NCBI GenBank assembly: GCA_031553875.1
Contig: JAVBKU010000006.1
Location: forward strand, 58,419 to 122,418
Reading direction: 5' to 3'
From: JAVBKU01 sp031553875
GTDB lineage: Bacteria > Bacteroidota > Bacteroidia > Bacteroidales > Rikenellaceae
Length of the DNA: 64,000 nucleotides
Each line of letters starts with the position of its first letter. Position 1 is the first letter of the stretch. A model generated the notes under the pieces. The model searched no databases, was not told where the DNA came from, and saw only the letters and a list, made by a program, of their open reading frames with translations. The position numbers and the translations under genes were made by a program. Of this stretch, positions 60,299-64,000 are shown in pieces.

Positions 60299-60496
60299 AA
60301 TTTTCTCGTTTTTTCCCGTCCTTATCGCCCGTTAGGCGAAAAAATTTTCATGCCGAAAAGAGGCAAAAGTAAAATCATTTCAAAGTTAATAGTAACGCCG
60401 CATATTACAAAAAATATTTGGCCCGAAATATGCTTTCTACGGTAAATGAGCGCCAAAAAATGATGCTTTGAGTTGAGCGGCGTATCATTTTTTAAC

Positions 60497-60504
60497 TACA
60501 TTTG
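60497..60504 (+). promoter_or_regulatory. Promoter -7 box of the NYN/cold-shock gene
   Basis: TACATTTG, a perfect TAnnTTTG, lies 80 bases before the start. GTTG is found 21 bases upstream in place of TTTG. The leader is AT-rich. Confidence 0.55.
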
Positions 60505-60584
60505 TAAAATAATTATAGAATATACGCTCCGCATAAGACCCCGTTAGCGGCATATAATAGCAATAAAATATAACCTCTAATATT

Positions 60585-61490
60585 ATGAACTCCTCATCGC
60601 GCGTCCTGAAACTGGGCGTATTCTATGACGGCAACTTCCTGTTGCACACATCCAACTACTACAACTACATACACCCCCGCGGTAACCGGCTGAGCCTTTC
60701 GGGCCTCCACAACTTCATACGCCACCGTGTGGCCGAAGAGGAGGAGGTCGACGTAAAGTGGTGCTCGATCGTCGAATCGCACTATTTCCGCGGCCGCATC
60801 AACGCCGTGGAGGCCTCACAGAGGGGGAGCCAGCTATACAACGACAGGGTGTTCGACGATATCCTGATGTCCGAGGGCGTGCAGCCCCACTACCTGCCCC
60901 TGCGTAATGTGCTTGGGCGCAAGGAGGAGCGCGGCATCGACGTGTGGCTTTCGCTCGAAAGCATGGAGCTCGCCATCAGAGGGCAGATCGACGTGGTGGT
61001 GCTGGTGGTGGCCAATGCCGACTACGTGCCCCTGCTGCGTAAGCTTACGAGCCTGGGTGTGAGAGTAATGCTCCTCAGTTGGGAGTTCGATTACGTCAAC
61101 GACGACGGCACGAGGATGGTGACCAAAACCTCGCACGAACTTCTCCAGATAGCCACCTATCCTGTGGCTATGCACGAGGTGATAAACTGCGGCCTGGAGC
61201 AGGACAACGCCCTGATAACCGGCCTGTTCGTGCCAAGCGAGGCCCTGGCCGACACGCCCTCCCAACAGCCCGCTCCTTCGAGCGAAGGCAAGCCTATCGA
61301 ACGCAGCGAGATAATGAGCCTCAAGAACGGCTTCGGCTTCATAAAATACCCCAACAACAACCTATTCTTCCATTATCAGGATGTGTTGGGCGATTTCTCC
61401 GAACTCAAAGTGGGTGACACTGTGGAGTTTAATATAGACAAGAACTCCATGAAGCAGGACGTGGCCAAAAATGTGCGTAAAATCGAATAG
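60585..61490 (+). CDS. NYN-domain (LabA-like) protein with C-terminal cold-shock domain
   Basis: The 301-residue protein has a NYN RNase-like domain (LGVFYDGNFLLH with the first Asp, RGIDVWLSLESMELA, VVVLVVANADYVPLLRKL). A variable linker (ADTPSQQPAPSSEGKP) leads to a cold-shock-like OB fold (GFGFIKYPNNNLFFHYQDVL, VGDTVEFNIDKNSMKQDVAK). It may be an RNA-processing enzyme that uses the OB fold to bind RNA. Confidence 0.85.
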   Translation: MNSSSRVLKLGVFYDGNFLLHTSNYYNYIHPRGNRLSLSGLHNFIRHRVAEEEEVDVKWCSIVESHYFRGRINAVEASQRGSQLYNDRVFDDILMSEGVQPHYLPLRNVLGRKEERGIDVWLSLESMELAIRGQIDVVVLVVANADYVPLLRKLTSLGVRVMLLSWEFDYVNDDGTRMVTKTSHELLQIATYPVAMHEVINCGLEQDNALITGLFVPSEALADTPSQQPAPSSEGKPIERSEIMSLKNGFGFIKYPNNNLFFHYQDVLGDFSELKVGDTVEFNIDKNSMKQDVAKNVRKIE

Positions 61491-61494
61491 CCTT

Positions 61495-61525
61495 TTGGTT
61501 ATTTGAAAGAATTTTCATTCCTTTG
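61495..61525 (+). promoter_or_regulatory. rpmB promoter
   Basis: TTTG (61495-61498), 19 bases, then TTCCTTTG (61518-61525), one base from TAnnTTTG. It lies 34 bases before the rpmB ATG and overlaps the end of the NYN gene region. Confidence 0.65.
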
Positions 61526-61559
61526 CACTTCCTTTCGGAATAATAAAAAACATTGTACA

Positions 61560-61793
61560 ATGAAAGTTTGTGAAATTACAGGTAAAGTTGCCCAGTCAGG
61601 TAACAATGTAGCTCACTCCAACACAAAAACGAAGAGGAAGTTCAATCCGAACCTCAAAACAAAACGTTTCTGGCTGGAGGAAGAGAACAGGTGGATTACC
61701 CTGAAGGTTACTGCCGCAGGCATGAAGACTATTAACAAGAAGGGTCTCAGCGGGGCTATCAAAGAAGCCGTTGCTCCCAAAAAGGTTTATTAA
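61560..61793 (+). CDS. rpmB: 50S ribosomal protein L28
   Basis: The 77-residue protein begins MKVCEITGKVAQSGNNVAHS and has KTKRKFNPNLKTKRFWLEEE, the L28 signature region. The upstream start at 61503 is not needed. It is co-transcribed with L33 and DUF4295. Confidence 0.96.
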   Translation: MKVCEITGKVAQSGNNVAHSNTKTKRKFNPNLKTKRFWLEEENRWITLKVTAAGMKTINKKGLSGAIKEAVAPKKVY

Positions 61794-61805
61794 CAGAGAA
61801 GAAAG

Positions 61806-61988
61806 ATGGCAAAAAAAGGTAACAGGGTCCAGGTTATCCTTGAATGCACAGAGCACAAGGAGAGCGGTATGCCCGGAACATCGAGGTATATCACCACAAA
61901 GAACAAGAAGAACACGCCCGACAGGATGGAGCGTCGCAAGTACAACCCCATTCTGAAGAAGGTCACTTTACACAGAGAAATTAAATAA
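61806..61988 (+). CDS. rpmG: 50S ribosomal protein L33
   Basis: The 60-residue protein begins MAKKGNRVQVILECTEHKES and has RYITTKNKKNTPDRMERRKY, the L33 signature. No CxxC pair is present, so it is the zinc-free form. Confidence 0.96.
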   Translation: MAKKGNRVQVILECTEHKESGMPGTSRYITTKNKKNTPDRMERRKYNPILKKVTLHREIK

Positions 61989-61997
61989 TTTTCGACG

Positions 61998-62153
61998 ATG
62001 GCAAAAAAGGTAGTTGCAACACTCAAGACAGGTACAGGTAAGCAGTATACCAAATGTATCAAGATGGTCAAGTCTGAAAAGACAGGCGCGTACACTTTCA
62101 AGAGCGACATCGTGCTGAACGACCAGATCAAGGATTTCTTCGACAAGAAATAA
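61998..62153 (+). CDS. DUF4295 small basic protein
   Basis: The 51-residue product starts MAKKVVATLKTGTGKQYTKC and ends FDKK. This tiny protein follows rpmG in many Bacteroidota and is annotated DUF4295. A ribosome-associated role is suggested by position. Confidence 0.9.
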   Translation: MAKKVVATLKTGTGKQYTKCIKMVKSEKTGAYTFKSDIVLNDQIKDFFDKK

Positions 62154-62202
62154 TCAGTCGTTAGAATCGGTATTTAGGGTTGTCCTCCGGGGCGTCCTAA
62201 TA

Positions 62203-62232
62203 CAAAAGGCATCCAAAGCGGGTGCCTTTTGT
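62203..62232 (+). terminator. Terminator after DUF4295
   Basis: ACAAAAGGCATCC and GGGTGCCTTTTGTGT form a stem with a short AAAGC loop, followed by TTTAAT. Confidence 0.75.
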
Positions 62233-62382
62233 GTTTAATGCCGGTCCTAATCTCAGGTAGACCGCACACTATGCACCATTTTAGGAGTATCGGGGTTTGA
62301 TAGACCAAACAATCCGCACATAATAGCATATCATTGCCTAAAATATTACCTTTGCGGTACGATAATATCAACAAGAGACAAA

Positions 62383-63459
62383 ATGAAATTTCCTAATATC
62401 TTTTCCAAAGGACATAAGGCGGCGGAAACCGCAGCGCAAGAGCAGGAGGCAGCCAAGGCTGCGGCCGAGGATACCGGCGCGCCCGTGGAGCCGTCACATG
62501 ACGATGTAACGCCTGCCGGGGAGGCTGTATCTGGCAAGGAGGAGCTCTCAGAGGGCCTGAAGAAGACCCGCCAAGGGATATTCTCCAAGCTGGCGCGTGT
62601 GGTCGCCGGTAAGAGCAAGGTCGACGACGAGGTGTTGGACGAACTGGAGGAGATGCTCATAACGTCCGACGTGGGCGTGGATACCACCGTGAAGATCATA
62701 CAGCGCATAGAGAAGAGGGTGGCTGAGGACAAGTATATGAACACCGCCGAACTCAACTCCATCCTGCGCGATGAGATCGCCGAGATGCTCTCAGAGAACA
62801 ATACCGGCGCGGCTAAGGGCGAACTCTATCCCAAGAAGAACGGGAACCCTTACGTGGTAATGGTCGTGGGGGTGAACGGCGTGGGTAAGACCACCACCAT
62901 CGGCAAGATCGCAGCCCAGCTCAAACGCCAGGGCAAGAAGGTCTATATCGGCGCTGCTGACACCTTCCGTGCCGCGGCTATCGACCAGCTCGCCGTGTGG
63001 GCTGAGCGTGCGGGCGTGGTGATGATAAGGCAGGATATGGGCTCCGATCCCGCTTCAGTGGCTTATGATACGCTGCGCTCGGCTGTTGCGGGTGGAGCTG
63101 ATGTGGTGCTGATAGATACCGCGGGCCGCCTGCACAACAAGATAGGGTTGATGAACGAGCTGACCAAGATACGTGCTGTGATGGCTAAGGTGATCCCCGA
63201 CGCGCCGCACGACGTGATGCTGGTGCTCGACGGCTCCACAGGCCAGAACGCTTTCGAACAGGCCAAACAATTCACCCAAGCCACGCAGGTGACCTCGCTG
63301 GCGGTGACCAAGCTCGACGGCACGGCCAAAGGCGGCGTGGTGATAGGCATCAGCGACCAGTTCAATATTCCCGTGCGCTATATCGGCGTGGGCGAGGGCA
63401 TCGACCAACTGCGCATATTCGACCGCAGGGACTTTGTGGATAGCCTGTTTGGGGAGTAG
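62383..63459 (+). CDS. ftsY: Signal recognition particle receptor FtsY
   Basis: The 358-residue protein has a low-complexity acidic/alanine-rich N-terminus (residues 1-60), then the N domain and the GTPase G domain: VVGVNGVGKTTTIGKIAAQL, AADTFRAAAIDQLAVWAER, VLIDTAGRLHNKIGLMNEL, VTKLDGTAKGGVVIG. It docks the ribosome-SRP complex at the membrane. It follows DUF4295, the usual Bacteroidota order. Confidence 0.97.
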   Translation: MKFPNIFSKGHKAAETAAQEQEAAKAAAEDTGAPVEPSHDDVTPAGEAVSGKEELSEGLKKTRQGIFSKLARVVAGKSKVDDEVLDELEEMLITSDVGVDTTVKIIQRIEKRVAEDKYMNTAELNSILRDEIAEMLSENNTGAAKGELYPKKNGNPYVVMVVGVNGVGKTTTIGKIAAQLKRQGKKVYIGAADTFRAAAIDQLAVWAERAGVVMIRQDMGSDPASVAYDTLRSAVAGGADVVLIDTAGRLHNKIGLMNELTKIRAVMAKVIPDAPHDVMLVLDGSTGQNAFEQAKQFTQATQVTSLAVTKLDGTAKGGVVIGISDQFNIPVRYIGVGEGIDQLRIFDRRDFVDSLFGE

Positions 63460-63487
63460 AATAGCTTGATATTGTGTATGAATAGTG

Positions 63488-63515
63488 GGCGGGCGGTGCA
63501 TATGCACCGCCCGCC
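63488..63515 (+). terminator. Terminator after ftsY
   Basis: GGCGGGCGGTGCA and TGCACCGCCCGCC form a near-perfect palindrome followed by TTCGTTTTAGG. Confidence 0.75.
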
Positions 63516-63561
63516 TTCGTTTTAGGTATGTGGCTCTGCGGAAATCGTTCTACAGGTAACT

Positions 63562-63629
63562 TCATCTCTGCGGCTACGGGGGTCGGCCGAAGGCCGAACC
63601 GCAGAGATGAGCATCGCTACTCGCGATGC
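63562..63629. repeat. Palindromic intergenic repeat, copy 2
   Basis: It has the same outer stem TCATCTCTGCGG/CCGCAGAGATGA, inner TCGGCCGAAGGCCGA, and adjacent GCATCGC/GCGATGC hairpin as copy 1 at 32481. Loop bases differ, while stems are conserved. Confidence 0.8.
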
Positions 63630-64000
63630 AGGGTGCTTGTCGGCACACGGATAGAATTGTTGTTTTGAAATATTGCGTAATCCTTAAAGCGTCCGCAGGC
63701 GGCACTTTTTGGGTACCTTTTGTGTGCACAAAAGGTACAAGAGAAAAAAACATTAATACAAAAGAGATTTATTTCGCCTTCGGTGACCTACTTTTAGCTT
63801 CGCTTTCATTTCTCGCGACTCGGCATAGTCCGCAAGCGGCCTCTGCCCTCACTGTTCGAAATGTTACCATCGCCCTAAAAGTAGGCAAAAGGTCTAGCCG
63901 CGTCTTCTGCCGGGGTCTCTTCCGGGAGCTTCCCTCGTTACACGATAACTGAGGGTGATCTCCCTCACGAGACCTGTTTCCGGCAGAAGCCCGAAGCGGC
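63630..64000. other. Non-coding end of window with inverted repeats
   Basis: No convincing gene. A perfect 12-bp-arm palindrome (GTACCTTTTGTG/CACAAAAGGTAC, 63713-63738) is followed by an inverted pair CCTACTTTTAG (63787-63797) and CTAAAAGTAGG (63875-63885) 77 bases apart. The 108-codon frame at 63626 spans these repeats and does not look like a protein. It may be an RNA or an element that continues past the edge. Confidence 0.5.

Noticed and set aside
63626..63952. 108-codon plus-strand frame at the right edge
   Set aside because: It spans two sets of inverted repeats and its translation has no protein-like pattern.

Overview
The window is Bacteroidota DNA, most likely from an Alistipes/Rikenellaceae-type gut commensal. 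Evidence: promoters of the TTTG-N19/20-TAnnTTTG class, a tmRNA whose tag ends NNSYALAA, the rpmB-rpmG-DUF4295-ftsY cluster, many secreted glycoside hydrolases, and a fairly high GC content. It splits into a prophage (1 to about 25.5 kb) and host chromosome (about 25.6 to 64 kb).

Prophage. It is a Mu-like transposable phage with a contractile tail, entered in its tail region and running to its left end. From the left end inwards: two S24-type regulators (23965-25178, plus strand), then a minus-strand early operon (Ner-like protein, MazG-like protein, MuA-type transposase, MuB-type ATPase, RecA-like ATPase, GemA/gp16-like protein, Tad2/DUF2829-like protein, DUF3164 and small proteins). A plus-strand head block follows at 10.9-16.4 kb (small and large terminase, DUF1320, a portal-MuF-toxin fusion, gpG-like). 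The minus-strand capsid, lysis and tail block (10.6 kb to 1) ends the prophage part. Two tRNA-like genes lie inside the prophage; one sits at the start of the leftward late operon, just below a divergent promoter pair.

The main oddities are in the prophage. The HTH-bearing repressor has lost its S24 cleavage site and both catalytic residues. The next gene is a UmuD-sized, HTH-less S24 protein that keeps all three at the same spacing. A single 838-residue ORF joins portal, MuF head-morphogenesis and a C-terminal PBECR-like toxin domain. Downstream of it is a candidate antisense structured RNA with its own promoter-like box and terminator. There are also a G9-tract frameshifted gene, a candidate tail-chaperone frameshift, a plus-strand membrane moron, and a lipoprotein with a C-terminal membrane anchor (spanin-like).

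Host glycan region (25.8-55.3 kb). This is a uronic-acid/glycan utilisation region without a SusC/SusD pair: GH30, IclR regulator, MFS transporter, enolase-superfamily dehydratase, SDR, RraA-like protein, lactonase, two alginate-lyase-family proteins, GH20, a GH-A lipoprotein, GH16, two Tat-signal pyruvyltransferase-family proteins plus a relic of a third, two GH88 enzymes, a LytS/LytTR two-component system and a large outer-membrane beta-barrel protein. Lyase-type cleavage followed by GH88 and hexuronate catabolism is the natural reading, but the substrate is not shown by the sequence. Housekeeping genes (ssrA, ftsE-like, gyrB) are interspersed.

Housekeeping end (55.7-64 kb). A minus-strand run holds a GT2 glycosyltransferase, LpxL-type acyltransferase, inositol monophosphatase, RsmI and an acidic hypothetical protein. 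A plus-strand run holds a NYN/cold-shock fusion, L28, L33, DUF4295 and FtsY. A palindromic intergenic repeat occurs at 32.5 kb and 63.6 kb.
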